Of a stretch of 64,000 bases of DNA, positions 27,757 through 36,052 are shown one piece after another. The position numbers were made by a program, and so were the translations under genes. The first letter of the stretch is position 1. The number at the start of each line of letters is the position of its first letter. Where the stretch lies: assembly GCF_040905785.1 (NCBI RefSeq), contig NZ_JBBDQW010000052.1:1-64000 (forward strand), in the 5' to 3' direction. The stretch is from Tistlia sp040905785. Its GTDB lineage: Bacteria > Pseudomonadota > Alphaproteobacteria > Kiloniellales > DSM-21159. The notes beneath the pieces are model-generated. The model saw nothing but the letters and a program-made list of their open reading frames with translations, did not search any database and had not been told where the DNA came from.

Positions 27757-29268
27757 CTAGACGCTGAAGCCGATGTCGTCCCGGGAGTGCGGCACGGGCA
27801 GCGGCAGCCAGTCGTCGCCGGCCTGGAAGCGGAAGGCACCGCCCAGGCCGCCGGCCTCGCTGGCGGAGACGAAGATGCCGGTCAGCTCCTCGCGCAGGGC
27901 GTCGTCGAGCGGCCGTCGGCTGCGCAGCACGAGGTCGAAGCGGACCTCGCGCAGCAGGCCCTCGAGCTGCAGCGCGCCCAGGCGGCTGAGCGACAGGTCG
28001 CAGAGGAAGTGCGTCGGCGCCGCGGCGTCGCCCTCGGCCTCGGCGCGGCGCTTCTTCAGGAACAGACGCAGGGCCTCCGGCGGCCCCTGGCCGATCAGTG
28101 GCAGCAGCACCAGCCGCCAGTCGCCGGGCGGGTCCCGGCCCAGCCAGCGCAGCTCCTCGTCGGCCTCCTGCAGACGCGCGGGCGACAGGCCCGGCTGGCT
28201 CATGGCCGGCCCGCCGAGCCCCGCCGGGCCCAGCCAGGGGAGCAGGCCCGGACCTTGCGCGGCCTGGAGGAAGCGCAGCAGCGAGAGGGCGAGGCGGGGC
28301 CCGACCTTGGGCGGAAAGCCGGCTGGCAGCAGCGGCCCGAGCGGCGTCGCCTGCGCTTCCGCGAAGGCCTCGGCGAGGCCCGCGAGGGTCGGCCAGACTC
28401 GGGCCAGCGATGCCGGGGTGGCCGCCGAGGAGGGTGCGGGCGGCGGCGCCGGCTCGGCGCTCGAGACCGCGCCGAAGCCGAGCGGCTGCAGGTGGACCGG
28501 GCGGCTCGTGCCCGCCAGCGGCTCCGCGAAGAGCGTGGCGACCGGGCCGGCGGCACCGCTCGCGATCTGCAGCAGGACGCGCGTGCCCTGGGGAATCCGG
28601 TTCGGCGTATCGACCGCGAGCTGGCCGAAGCTGCCGCCGACGAGCAGCCGGCCTTCGCCGTCGCGACCGGCGACGACGCCGGACAACGTGCCGTGGAGCG
28701 TGTTGCCGGTCGGCGCGCCGGCGCGGGCGGCGGCGGCCGGCTCCTGTGACGCGCCCGGTCCCGCGGCGGAGACGGCGCTGGCGTCGGTCCGGGGCTGGCC
28801 CAGGCCCGCGGTCGGCAGGCCCGCGGCCGGAAGGCCGGCGGGCAGGCGTCCGCCGCCCGGAGCGGCGGCGGCGCCGATCGAGGCCTTATCCGGTGCGCGG
28901 CCGCCGGTCGCGGCGGGCTGGCTCCCGGGGGGCCGCGGGATCGTGGCGCCCGGGGCGACGGCGGCCGTGCGCGGCAGGATGGTGACGAACAGGCCGGAGA
29001 CGTGCGGCCGGAAGATCAGCGACACCGTCGCGCCGGCGGCGAAGCGCGCCGCGGTGGCGATGGCCAGGGTCACCGGACCCTTGCCGAAGTCCCCCTGCAC
29101 CAGCAGTTGGCCCTGCGGGCTGCGGCCGAGCACGATCCCCGGCAGGGCGTCGCCGCCGAGCTGGAGCATCGAGGCCGGCGGGTTGACGACGCGGCCGCTG
29201 CTGCCGGACGCGCCGCCGCCGCCGGGCGCACCCGCGAAGAGTCGCTGCGGCGCCCCGACGTCGCTCAT
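27757..29268 (-). CDS. Hypothetical protein at end of fliF-flhG operon, FliK-like C-terminus
   Basis: 503 aa. Its ATG shares one base with the flhG stop (TGATG), so it is translationally coupled. The N-terminal third has two beta-rich segments (LPGIVLGRSPQGQLLVQGDFG and a second copy-like segment LSGVVAGRDGEGRLLVGGSFG), suggesting an internal duplication. The middle is Ala/Pro/Gly-rich and probably disordered. The C-terminal about 100 residues (LSRLGALQLEGLLREVRFDLVLRS in pieces) resemble the folded C-domain of FliK-type hook-length proteins. The true fliK is at 42564-43964, so this would be a second, divergent member. Function unknown; a flagellar role is inferred from the operon. Confidence 0.7.
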   Translation of the reverse strand: MSDVGAPQRLFAGAPGGGGASGSSGRVVNPPASMLQLGGDALPGIVLGRSPQGQLLVQGDFGKGPVTLAIATAARFAAGATVSLIFRPHVSGLFVTILPRTAAVAPGATIPRPPGSQPAATGGRAPDKASIGAAAAPGGGRLPAGLPAAGLPTAGLGQPRTDASAVSAAGPGASQEPAAAARAGAPTGNTLHGTLSGVVAGRDGEGRLLVGGSFGQLAVDTPNRIPQGTRVLLQIASGAAGPVATLFAEPLAGTSRPVHLQPLGFGAVSSAEPAPPPAPSSAATPASLARVWPTLAGLAEAFAEAQATPLGPLLPAGFPPKVGPRLALSLLRFLQAAQGPGLLPWLGPAGLGGPAMSQPGLSPARLQEADEELRWLGRDPPGDWRLVLLPLIGQGPPEALRLFLKKRRAEAEGDAAAPTHFLCDLSLSRLGALQLEGLLREVRFDLVLRSRRPLDDALREELTGIFVSASEAGGLGGAFRFQAGDDWLPLPVPHSRDDIGFSV

Positions 29269-30065
29269 CAGCCGCTCCGCAGGAGCCCGGCCGCCAGAGC
29301 CTCGACGTCGAGCGCGGCCGGCGCGTTGGGATAGCGCAGCAGCAGCGGTGTCTGTGCGCGGATCGATTCCTTGACCTTGGGGTCGCGACGGATCACGCCG
29401 GCCAGCGGCGGCGCCACCTTGAGGAAGGTCTCGCAGGCCTTGCGCAGGGTGTTGTAGGTGCGCTCGCCTTCGCCGGGGCTGCTGGCCTGGTTGACCACGA
29501 CGCGGATGTCGACGGCGCGGTTGTGCAGCACCGCCAGCTTGATGAAGGCGTAGGCGTCGGTCAGCGCCGTCGGCTCGTCGTTGGTGACGACGAGGCAGGT
29601 GCCGGCAAGGCCGGCGATCTGGCGCACGGTGCGCTCGATGCCGGCGCCGAGATCGAGCAGCACCCGGTCGTAGCTCGGCGCCAGCTTGAGCAGCTGCGAG
29701 GCAAGGCCGCGCAGGCGCTCGCTCGGCACCGCGGCCAGGCTGCCGGTGCCGGAGCGGCCGGCGACGATGCTGAAGCCGCCTTCCGGGTACTCGACCGCGG
29801 CGTCGGCGAGGCTGTAGGCGCCCGACAGCACGCCGGAGACGTCGCGCTCGGCCGACAGGCCGAGCTGCACGTCGACGTTGGCGAGGCCGAGATCGCCGTC
29901 GAACAGCAGCACCTTGCCGCCGGCGCGCGCCATGGCGTGGCTGAGGGTGATCGCCAGCCAGGTCTTGCCGACGCCGCCTTTGCCGGAAGCGATGGCGAGC
30001 AGTTGCGGCGCGGTCGGCAGGTGGCTCGGCGGACGGGCCAGGGCGGCGAGGCTCGCCTGTGTCAT
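29268..30065 (-). CDS. flhG: MinD/ParA-like ATPase FlhG
   Basis: A 265-aa deviant Walker A ATPase. SGKGGVGKTWLAITL lies at about 27-41, followed by LLFDGDLGLANVDVQLG (Walker A') and VLLDLGAGIERTV (Walker B). It partners FlhF to set flagellar number and position. It overlaps flhF by 4 nt (ATGA) and the downstream gene by 1 nt. Compared with the family it lacks an obvious N-terminal FlhF-activating DQAxxLR motif; the first 20 residues differ (MTQASLAALARPP), though the motif may be diverged. Confidence 0.9.
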   Translation of the reverse strand: MTQASLAALARPPSHLPTAPQLLAIASGKGGVGKTWLAITLSHAMARAGGKVLLFDGDLGLANVDVQLGLSAERDVSGVLSGAYSLADAAVEYPEGGFSIVAGRSGTGSLAAVPSERLRGLASQLLKLAPSYDRVLLDLGAGIERTVRQIAGLAGTCLVVTNDEPTALTDAYAFIKLAVLHNRAVDIRVVVNQASSPGEGERTYNTLRKACETFLKVAPPLAGVIRRDPKVKESIRAQTPLLLRYPNAPAALDVEALAAGLLRSG

Positions 30066-31042
30066 GAGCGCGTTCCCGTGGCAAGAAGGCTGCCCTCGTG
30101 TTCGGCCGGCAGCAGGAGCCGGGCGAGGGCGACCGGGTTGAGACTGGCAAGGCCGCTGCCAATCGAAGGGCCGAGGCCGGCGCCGACCAGCGGCAGACCG
30201 GCGGCATGGGCGGCGGCGAGCAGCCCGCCGAGACGGCGGGCAGCGTCGAGCCGCGTGGCGATGAGGCCGCGCGCGCCGAGCTCCTGGAAGGCGATCGCGA
30301 CCTCGGCGGATTCCATGGCGTCGCCGCCGGCCGGCAGCACCAGCAGGGGCTCGGCCCGCGCGATGCGCGCGGCCAGGCGCAGGGGCTTGCAGTCGTCGGC
30401 GTCGTAGGGATTGACGCCGACGGTGTCGATGACGATGAGGTGGTCGCTCGGGCAGTCGCCGAGCACGGCGCCCAGACGCTCGACGTCGCCGGCCTCTCGC
30501 AGGGGTACGCCCAGCGCCTTGGCGAAGGCCTGGGCCTGCTCGCGGGCCCCAGCGCTGACCGTGTCCATGGTGATCAGCGTCGCCGGCCGGTTGGCGAGGC
30601 GCGCGCGCGCGCAAAGCTTGGCGGCGGTCGCCGTCTTGCCGGCGCCCGAGGGGCCGACCAGCAGCACCGGCGGGCGCAGGCCGCCGGAAGCCTGGACCAT
30701 CGGCGGCGGCGCGAAGTGCAGCACCGAGTCGAGCGCGCCGGCGAGCATCAGCTGCGGGCCCTGGGCGGTCAGGCTGCTCGCGGCGGTCAGCAGCTTGTCG
30801 ACCAGGCCCGGCGGGATCCGGTGGAAGTCGAAGATCTCGCTGAGCTCCTCGACGGCGATCAGCGCGGCCTCCTCGTTCTGGCCGAACTGGTCCTCGGGAT
30901 CGTCGTCCAGGCCGGCGGTGACGCGCACGCCGCGTTCGCCGAGGTCCTGGGTCGAGAGGATCACCGCCTCGTCGCCGAGCTGGCGGCGCACCAGCTCCAT
31001 CGCGTCCGGCAGGCTCGAGGCCGTGAAGGATCTCAGGCGCAT
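30062..31042 (-). CDS. flhF: SRP-family GTPase FlhF
   Basis: A 326-aa protein. The N-terminus MRLRSFTASSLPDAM begins the basic B domain, followed by a short N domain and the GTPase G domain with P-loop VGPSGAGKTATAAKLCA, TMDTVSAGAREQ (G2/G3 region) and VIDTVGVNP. Binding GTP, FlhF recruits early basal-body parts to the pole, regulated by FlhG. It is shorter than gamma-proteobacterial versions mainly in the B domain. It lies 34 nt after flhA and overlaps flhG. Confidence 0.92.
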   Translation of the reverse strand: MRLRSFTASSLPDAMELVRRQLGDEAVILSTQDLGERGVRVTAGLDDDPEDQFGQNEEAALIAVEELSEIFDFHRIPPGLVDKLLTAASSLTAQGPQLMLAGALDSVLHFAPPPMVQASGGLRPPVLLVGPSGAGKTATAAKLCARARLANRPATLITMDTVSAGAREQAQAFAKALGVPLREAGDVERLGAVLGDCPSDHLIVIDTVGVNPYDADDCKPLRLAARIARAEPLLVLPAGGDAMESAEVAIAFQELGARGLIATRLDAARRLGGLLAAAHAAGLPLVGAGLGPSIGSGLASLNPVALARLLLPAEHEGSLLATGTRS

Positions 31043-31076
31043 GGCGGCGCCTCAGTGGGCTTGCGGGCCGCGGCCA

Positions 31077-33227
31077 TCAGATCTGCCCCACGGTGCGGAT
31101 CCGCGCCTTCGGGTGGATCTCGTTCTGCGACAGCACCGGCGTCGAGGGTCGGAAGCGCTCGACGATCGAGCGGACGTAGGGCCGGATTCGCGGGCTGGTC
31201 AGCAGCGCCGGTGCCACGCCCATCATCGCCTGGCGCTCGAAGGCCTGGCGGATCTGGGCGATGAACTCCTGCAGCTTGGTCGGCGCCATCGAGACCTGGC
31301 GTTCCTCGCCCTCGCCGATCAGGGAGTCGGCGAAGGTCTGCTCCCAGGTCGGTGACAGGGTGACCAGCGGGATCACGCCCTCGTGGTCGATCACCGCGTT
31401 CGAGATCTGGCGCGCCAGGCGGGCCCGGACGTGCTCGGTGATGGCGGTCAGGTTGCGGCTGTAGCCGCAGGCCTCGGAGATGCCCTCCAGCACGGTCGGC
31501 AGGTCGCGGATCGAGACGCGCTCGCCGAGCAGGTTCTGGAGCACGCGCTGGATGCCGCCGACCGCGATCTGGCTCGGGATCATGTCCGCAATCAGCTTTT
31601 GGTGTTCGCCCTCGAGCTCGTCGAGCAGCTTCTGGGTCTCGGCGTAGGACAGCAGCTCGGCGGTGTTCTCCTTGACCACCTCGGTCAGGTGCGTGGTGAT
31701 CACGGTCTGCGGGTCGACCACGGTGTAGCCGCGGAACAGCGCCTCTTCCTTGGCCCCTGAATCGACCCATAGAGCGGGCAGCCCGAAGGTCGGCTCCGTG
31801 GTCTCCTCGCCGGGCAGGGTCATCGGCTCGCCGCGCGGATCCATGACCAGCAGCATGTTGGGCCGGAGCTCGCCCTCGCCGGCGGCGATCTCCTTGATCC
31901 GGATGACGTAGCCGTTGGGTGCCAGCTGCAGGTTGTCCTGGATGCGCACGCTGGGCAGCACGAAGCCCATCTCCTGGGCCAGCTGGCGGCGCAGCGACTT
32001 GATCTGCTCGGTCAGCTTCGGCCCGGTCTGCTCGCCGAGCAGCGACAGCAGGCCGTAGCCGAGCTCCAGGCGGATGTAGTCGATCTGCAGGTGCGCCGAG
32101 ATCGGCTCCTCGGCGACCGGCGTGTCGGCGACGGCCTGGGCCTCGGCGTCGGAGACGAGCGTCGCCGCCGCGGTCCGCCGCCGGTCGAGGAAGAAGGCGG
32201 CAGCGCCGGAGACGGTGGCGAGCAGCATGAAGGGCAGGAAGGGGATGCCGGGCAGCAGGGCCAGCGCCATCATCAGGAAGGAGGACAGGCCGAGTGCCTT
32301 TGGATAGGCGCCGAGCTGGCCGAACAGGGCCTTGTCGGTCGAGCCGACGCTGGCCGACTTGGAGACCAGCAGGCCGGCGGCGGTCGAGACGATCAGCGCC
32401 GGGATCTGGGAGACCAGGCCGTCGCCGACGGTCAGCACCGTGTAGCTCTCTGCGGCCTCGCCGAAGGGCATGCCCTGCTGCGCGACGCCGATGATCATGC
32501 CGCCGATGACGTTGATCGCGGTGATCAGCAGGCCGGCGACGGCGTCGCCGCGCACGAACTTCGCGGCGCCGTCCATGGAGCCGTAGAAGTTGCTCTCCTC
32601 CTCCAGTTCGCGGCGCCGCAGGCGGGCCTGGTCCTCGTTGATCAGCCCCGAGGAGAGGTCGGCGTCGATCGCCATCTGCTTGCCGGGCATGGCGTCCAGG
32701 CTGAAGCGCGCCGAAACCTCCGCGATGCGGCCGGAGCCCTTGGTGATGACGATGAAGTTCACCAGCACCAGGATTGCGAAGACGATGATGCCGATGACGA
32801 AGTTGCCGGCCATGACGAAGTTGCCGAAGGCTTCGATGACCTGGCCGGCGGCGGCCGGACCCTCGTGACCGTCCGCCAGGATCAGCCGGGTCGAGGCCAG
32901 GTTGAGCGACAGCCTCAGCATGGTCGCGATCAGCAGCACGGTCGGAAAGGAGGAGAAGTCCAGCGCCCGGTTGATGAAGAGAACCGTCATCAGGACCAGC
33001 ACGGAGAGCATCATCGAGATCGCCAGGCTGATGTCGAGCAGCCAGCTCGGCATCGGCAGGATCAGGACGACGAGGATCGTGACGACGCCGAGCGCAAGCG
33101 CCACGTCGCCGTTGCGCAGCGTCTTCTGGAGCCTGTTGGCGAAAGCGGCGCCGCCGGCCAGGGAGCCCGCACCGAACGGCAGGCCGACCTGATTGGACGG
33201 GCCCTCGCCGCCTGCCTGATCCGACAT
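31077..33227 (-). CDS. flhA: Flagellar export gate protein FlhA
   Basis: A 716-aa protein. Eight membrane helices lie in the first half (for example VALALGVVTILVVLILPMP and VMAGNFVIGIIVFAILV), with the FHIPEP-loop region AEVSARFSLDAMPGKQMAIDADL. The C-terminal cytosolic domain (about 380-716) docks chaperone-substrate complexes. It forms the nonameric gate of the type III export apparatus. Length and motifs are canonical. It is preceded by flbD with an 87-nt gap that holds a short tandem repeat. Confidence 0.96.
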   Translation of the reverse strand: MSDQAGGEGPSNQVGLPFGAGSLAGGAAFANRLQKTLRNGDVALALGVVTILVVLILPMPSWLLDISLAISMMLSVLVLMTVLFINRALDFSSFPTVLLIATMLRLSLNLASTRLILADGHEGPAAAGQVIEAFGNFVMAGNFVIGIIVFAILVLVNFIVITKGSGRIAEVSARFSLDAMPGKQMAIDADLSSGLINEDQARLRRRELEEESNFYGSMDGAAKFVRGDAVAGLLITAINVIGGMIIGVAQQGMPFGEAAESYTVLTVGDGLVSQIPALIVSTAAGLLVSKSASVGSTDKALFGQLGAYPKALGLSSFLMMALALLPGIPFLPFMLLATVSGAAAFFLDRRRTAAATLVSDAEAQAVADTPVAEEPISAHLQIDYIRLELGYGLLSLLGEQTGPKLTEQIKSLRRQLAQEMGFVLPSVRIQDNLQLAPNGYVIRIKEIAAGEGELRPNMLLVMDPRGEPMTLPGEETTEPTFGLPALWVDSGAKEEALFRGYTVVDPQTVITTHLTEVVKENTAELLSYAETQKLLDELEGEHQKLIADMIPSQIAVGGIQRVLQNLLGERVSIRDLPTVLEGISEACGYSRNLTAITEHVRARLARQISNAVIDHEGVIPLVTLSPTWEQTFADSLIGEGEERQVSMAPTKLQEFIAQIRQAFERQAMMGVAPALLTSPRIRPYVRSIVERFRPSTPVLSQNEIHPKARIRTVGQI

Positions 33228-33278
33228 CGCTTGTTTCGCTTTCTACTAAAAACTGTTGCTGTGGAGGAAAGGGCGGCG

Positions 33279-33318
33279 GCCGCCGGATCAGGCCGCCGGA
33301 TCAGGCTGCCGGATTCAG
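33279..33318. repeat. 13-nt tandem repeat, 3 units, across the flbD stop codon
   Basis: Units at 33279-33291 and 33292-33304 (GCCGCCGGATCAG, identical) and 33305-33318 (diverged by a substitution and one inserted base). The flbD stop codon lies in the last unit. Confidence 0.8.
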
Positions 33319-34784
33319 GCCATGGAGCGCTCTGCCTCGCCGTGCATCGGCACCGCGACGCCCTCTCCGGCGTACTGGCGCAGCTTGTTGCGCAGCGTGC
33401 GGATCGAGATGCCGAGGATGTTGGCGGCGTGCGTGCGGTTGCCCAGGCAGTGGCTGAGCGTGTCGATGATCAGGTCGCGCTCGACTTCCGCCACCGTGCG
33501 GCCAACCAGTCGGCGCGACTGGTCGCCGTTCTCGGCGGCACTGCCGAAGGCGACGAACTCCTCGTCGGCGCCGGCCGCGGCGTGGCCGTTGGCGCGTGCC
33601 GCCGAGGTCGCGTCGGGGACGCCTCGCGGCGGGCCCGTGCGCTCGGGGTTGCTGCGCTCGGGATTGCTGCGGTCGGGGGCCAGGCGTCCGCCGCTCAGCA
33701 GCACCGACTCGGGCATGACCTTGCCGTCCTCGGCGAGCAGCACGGCCCGGTGCATGGTGTTCTCGAGCTCGCGCACGTTGCCGCGCCACTGGTGCTCGCG
33801 CAGCATCGTCCGGGCCTCCGCGGTCAGCGAGGGCTTGGGCACGCCGTTGGCGTCGGCGTACTTCTGGAGGAAGTGCTCGGACAGGATCTCGACGTCGCGC
33901 GGCCGCTCGCGCAGCGGCGGCAGCTCGAGGCTGACGACATTGAGCCGGAAGTAGAGATCCTCGCGGAAGTCGCCCTCGCGCACCGCCTGGTCGAGGTCGC
34001 GGTTCGAGGTCGCGAGCAGCCGGATGTCGATCTTCACCGGCTGGGTGCCGCCGACGCGATCGATCTCGCGCTCCTGGATGGCGCGCAGCAGCTTGGCCTG
34101 CAGGCGCGGATGCATCTCCGTGACCTCGTCGAGCAGCAGCGTGCCGCCGTTGGCCTCTTCGAACTTGCCGATGCGCCGCGCCTGGGCACCGGTGAAGGCG
34201 CCCTTCTCGTGGCCGAACAGCTCGCTCTCCAGCAGGTTCTCGGGGATCGCCGCGCAGTTGACCGAGACGAAGGTCTTCGAGCGGCGCTTCGACTTCGAGT
34301 GGATGTAGCGGGCCATGACCTCCTTGCCGGTGCCGGACTCGCCGGTGATCAGCACCGAGGCGTCGGAGCCGGCGATCTGGTCGGCGAGACGGATCGAGCG
34401 GTCCATCGCCGGGTCGGCGAAGATGAAGGCATTGGTCTCCTCGGTGACCGCGGCCAGCACGGCGGCGATCAGCTCGGGATCCGGCGGCAGCGGCACGTAT
34501 TCCTTGGCGCCGGCGCGGATCGCGGCCTCGGCGCGCGCCGGGTCGGCGCGCACGCCGCAGGCGACGACCGGCACCGAGATGCGCTCGCGCTTCAGGGCCT
34601 CGATCAGTCGGCCGACGTCGAGCATGACGTCGACCATGAGCAGGTCGGCGCCCTGGCCCGAGCGCAGCGCGTTGAGCGCGCCGGTCAGGTCGTCGACGTG
34701 CGCGACCTTGGCGCCGCGCTCCAGCGCGATCTTGCCGGCCGTGGTGAGGTGTCCGTCCAGCGATCCAACGATCAGCAGGCGCAT
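33315..34784 (-). CDS. flbD: Sigma-54-dependent flagellar regulator FlbD
   Basis: A 489-aa enhancer-binding protein. The N-terminal receiver-like domain keeps Asp52 (LLMVDVMLD) but has lost the acidic pair (MRLLIVGSLDG), so classical phosphorylation is doubtful, as in Caulobacter FlbD. The AAA+ domain has Walker A GESGTGKEVMARYIH, the sigma-54 contact GAFTGA in HEKGAFTGAQAR, and LLLDEVTEMHPRLQAKLLR. A Ser/Pro/Arg linker with repeated SNPER precedes the Fis-type helix-turn-helix at the C-terminus (NRTHAANILGISIRTLRNKL). It should activate late flagellar sigma-54 promoters, with FliX as its known partner; both genes are in this window. Confidence 0.93.
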   Translation of the reverse strand: MRLLIVGSLDGHLTTAGKIALERGAKVAHVDDLTGALNALRSGQGADLLMVDVMLDVGRLIEALKRERISVPVVACGVRADPARAEAAIRAGAKEYVPLPPDPELIAAVLAAVTEETNAFIFADPAMDRSIRLADQIAGSDASVLITGESGTGKEVMARYIHSKSKRRSKTFVSVNCAAIPENLLESELFGHEKGAFTGAQARRIGKFEEANGGTLLLDEVTEMHPRLQAKLLRAIQEREIDRVGGTQPVKIDIRLLATSNRDLDQAVREGDFREDLYFRLNVVSLELPPLRERPRDVEILSEHFLQKYADANGVPKPSLTAEARTMLREHQWRGNVRELENTMHRAVLLAEDGKVMPESVLLSGGRLAPDRSNPERSNPERTGPPRGVPDATSAARANGHAAAGADEEFVAFGSAAENGDQSRRLVGRTVAEVERDLIIDTLSHCLGNRTHAANILGISIRTLRNKLRQYAGEGVAVPMHGEAERSMA

Positions 34785-34819
34785 CGATCCAACTCCATTC
34801 CCTAGTAAGCCCGACGTGG

Positions 34820-35662
34820 TCAGTCGAAGTAGCGGACCCGGTCGCCCGGGGCCAAAATCGTGTTGAGCAGGGTCTCCAGGCGGCGCGGGTTCTCCTGGCG
34901 GCCGATCGAGGCGGCGCCGAGCGAGACCAGGTGCTTGACCTGGGCCTCCATCCCGGAGTTGCGGTCCAGCTTGTTGGCGAGCGGCAGGAAGACCATGTTG
35001 GCCAGGATCGCGCCGTAGAAGGTCGTCAGCAGCGCGACCGCCATGGCCGGGCCGATCGCCGAGGGGTCCTGCAGGTTGCCGAGCATCTGCACCAGGCCGA
35101 CCAGCGTGCCGATCAGGCCCATGGCCGGTGCGACCTCGCCGGCGCGACGCAGAATCCCGGCCGAGCGCTGGTGGCGCTGCAGCGTCGCCTCGACCTCGCG
35201 CCCCAGAACCCGCTCGATCTCGTCGCCCGGCGTGCCGTCGACGACCAGCTGCACAGCCTTGGTGAGGAAGCGGTCGTGGCGCAGCTGCTGGAGCACGTTC
35301 TGCAGGTCGAGCGAGCCGCGCTGGCGTGCCCGGTCTGCCAGGGCAATCATGTTGAGCGCGGTCTGGGAGGCGTCCTCGCGGTGGTAGAGCAGAGTGCGCA
35401 GCACGATGCCCGAGGAGCGCAGCATCTCGCCGAGCGAATAGGAGATCGCCGTCACCGTCGCCGTGCCGCCGAGCACGATCAGCATCGCCGGCAGGTCGAC
35501 GAAGGCGCCAGGGCTGCCACCGATCACGATGGCGGTGCCGATCAGAGCGAAGGCGCCGAGCACGCCGCCGAGCGTGGCGAAATCGAGCCGGGCGGTCGGA
35601 CGCATCGGCGCGAGCGGGCGTCGCACCGGCGCGTCGGTCCTGGGGCTGGCGATCTCGGCCAT
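34820..35662 (-). CDS. motA: Flagellar motor stator protein MotA (MotA/TolQ/ExbB family)
   Basis: A 280-aa stator subunit with four membrane helices: LGGVLGAFALIGTAIVIG, LPAMLIVLGGTATVTAIS, and the pair after the cytoplasmic loop, APAMGLIGTLVGLVQML and AMAVALLTTFYGAILANMVFLPLANKL in pieces. The large cytoplasmic loop carries charged residues that contact FliG. The N-terminus has an extra 25-residue basic/Pro leader. No motB is adjacent, which is unusual because motA and motB are normally paired; its partner must lie elsewhere. It is in the fliF operon between fliN and flbD. Confidence 0.88.
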   Translation of the reverse strand: MAEIASPRTDAPVRRPLAPMRPTARLDFATLGGVLGAFALIGTAIVIGGSPGAFVDLPAMLIVLGGTATVTAISYSLGEMLRSSGIVLRTLLYHREDASQTALNMIALADRARQRGSLDLQNVLQQLRHDRFLTKAVQLVVDGTPGDEIERVLGREVEATLQRHQRSAGILRRAGEVAPAMGLIGTLVGLVQMLGNLQDPSAIGPAMAVALLTTFYGAILANMVFLPLANKLDRNSGMEAQVKHLVSLGAASIGRQENPRRLETLLNTILAPGDRVRYFD

Positions 35663-35696
35663 GGCGAATTCTGCTTCCTGCTCCGGGACCGACCGC

Positions 35697-36041
35697 TCAG
35701 CTGCGGTCCATCTTGATGATCTCGGTCATGGTGACGCCCAGGCGGTCCTCGACGACGACGACCTCGCCGCGCGCGACCAGGCGGTTGTTGACGTAGATGT
35801 CGATCGCCTCGCCGACCTTGCGGTCGAGCTCGACGACGGCGCCGCGGCCCAGCTTGAGAAGCTGGCTGACCTGCATGGTCGCCTTGCCCAGCACCGCGGA
35901 GACCTGGACCGGAATGTCGTAGACCGCCTCCAACTCCTTGGCGGTGCCCGGGGTCGCGCGCTCCTCGGCGACCTGCTGGTCAGGCGCCGGGCCGTCCATC
36001 TCCTCGAGATCGGTCAGGTCGAGATTCTCGTTTCCGGCCAT
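35697..36041 (-). CDS. fliN: Flagellar motor switch protein FliN
   Basis: A 114-aa protein. An acidic N-terminal segment (about 1-35) is followed by the SpoA/C-ring domain: YDIPVQVSAVLGKATMQVSQLLKLGRGAVVEL in pieces and the end RGEVVVVEDRLGVTMTEI. It forms the lower C-ring with FliM and FliG and binds FliH. ATG 36041 has GAGGAG upstream; the longer upstream frame overlaps fliH and is not used. It starts 11 nt after the fliH stop. Confidence 0.95.
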   Translation of the reverse strand: MAGNENLDLTDLEEMDGPAPDQQVAEERATPGTAKELEAVYDIPVQVSAVLGKATMQVSQLLKLGRGAVVELDRKVGEAIDIYVNNRLVARGEVVVVEDRLGVTMTEIIKMDRS

Positions 36042-36052
36042 GTCGTGTCTCC

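Noticed and set aside
32091..34805. A 904-codon plus-strand open frame over flhA and flbD
   Set aside because: Antisense shadow; both minus-strand genes have unmistakable motifs.
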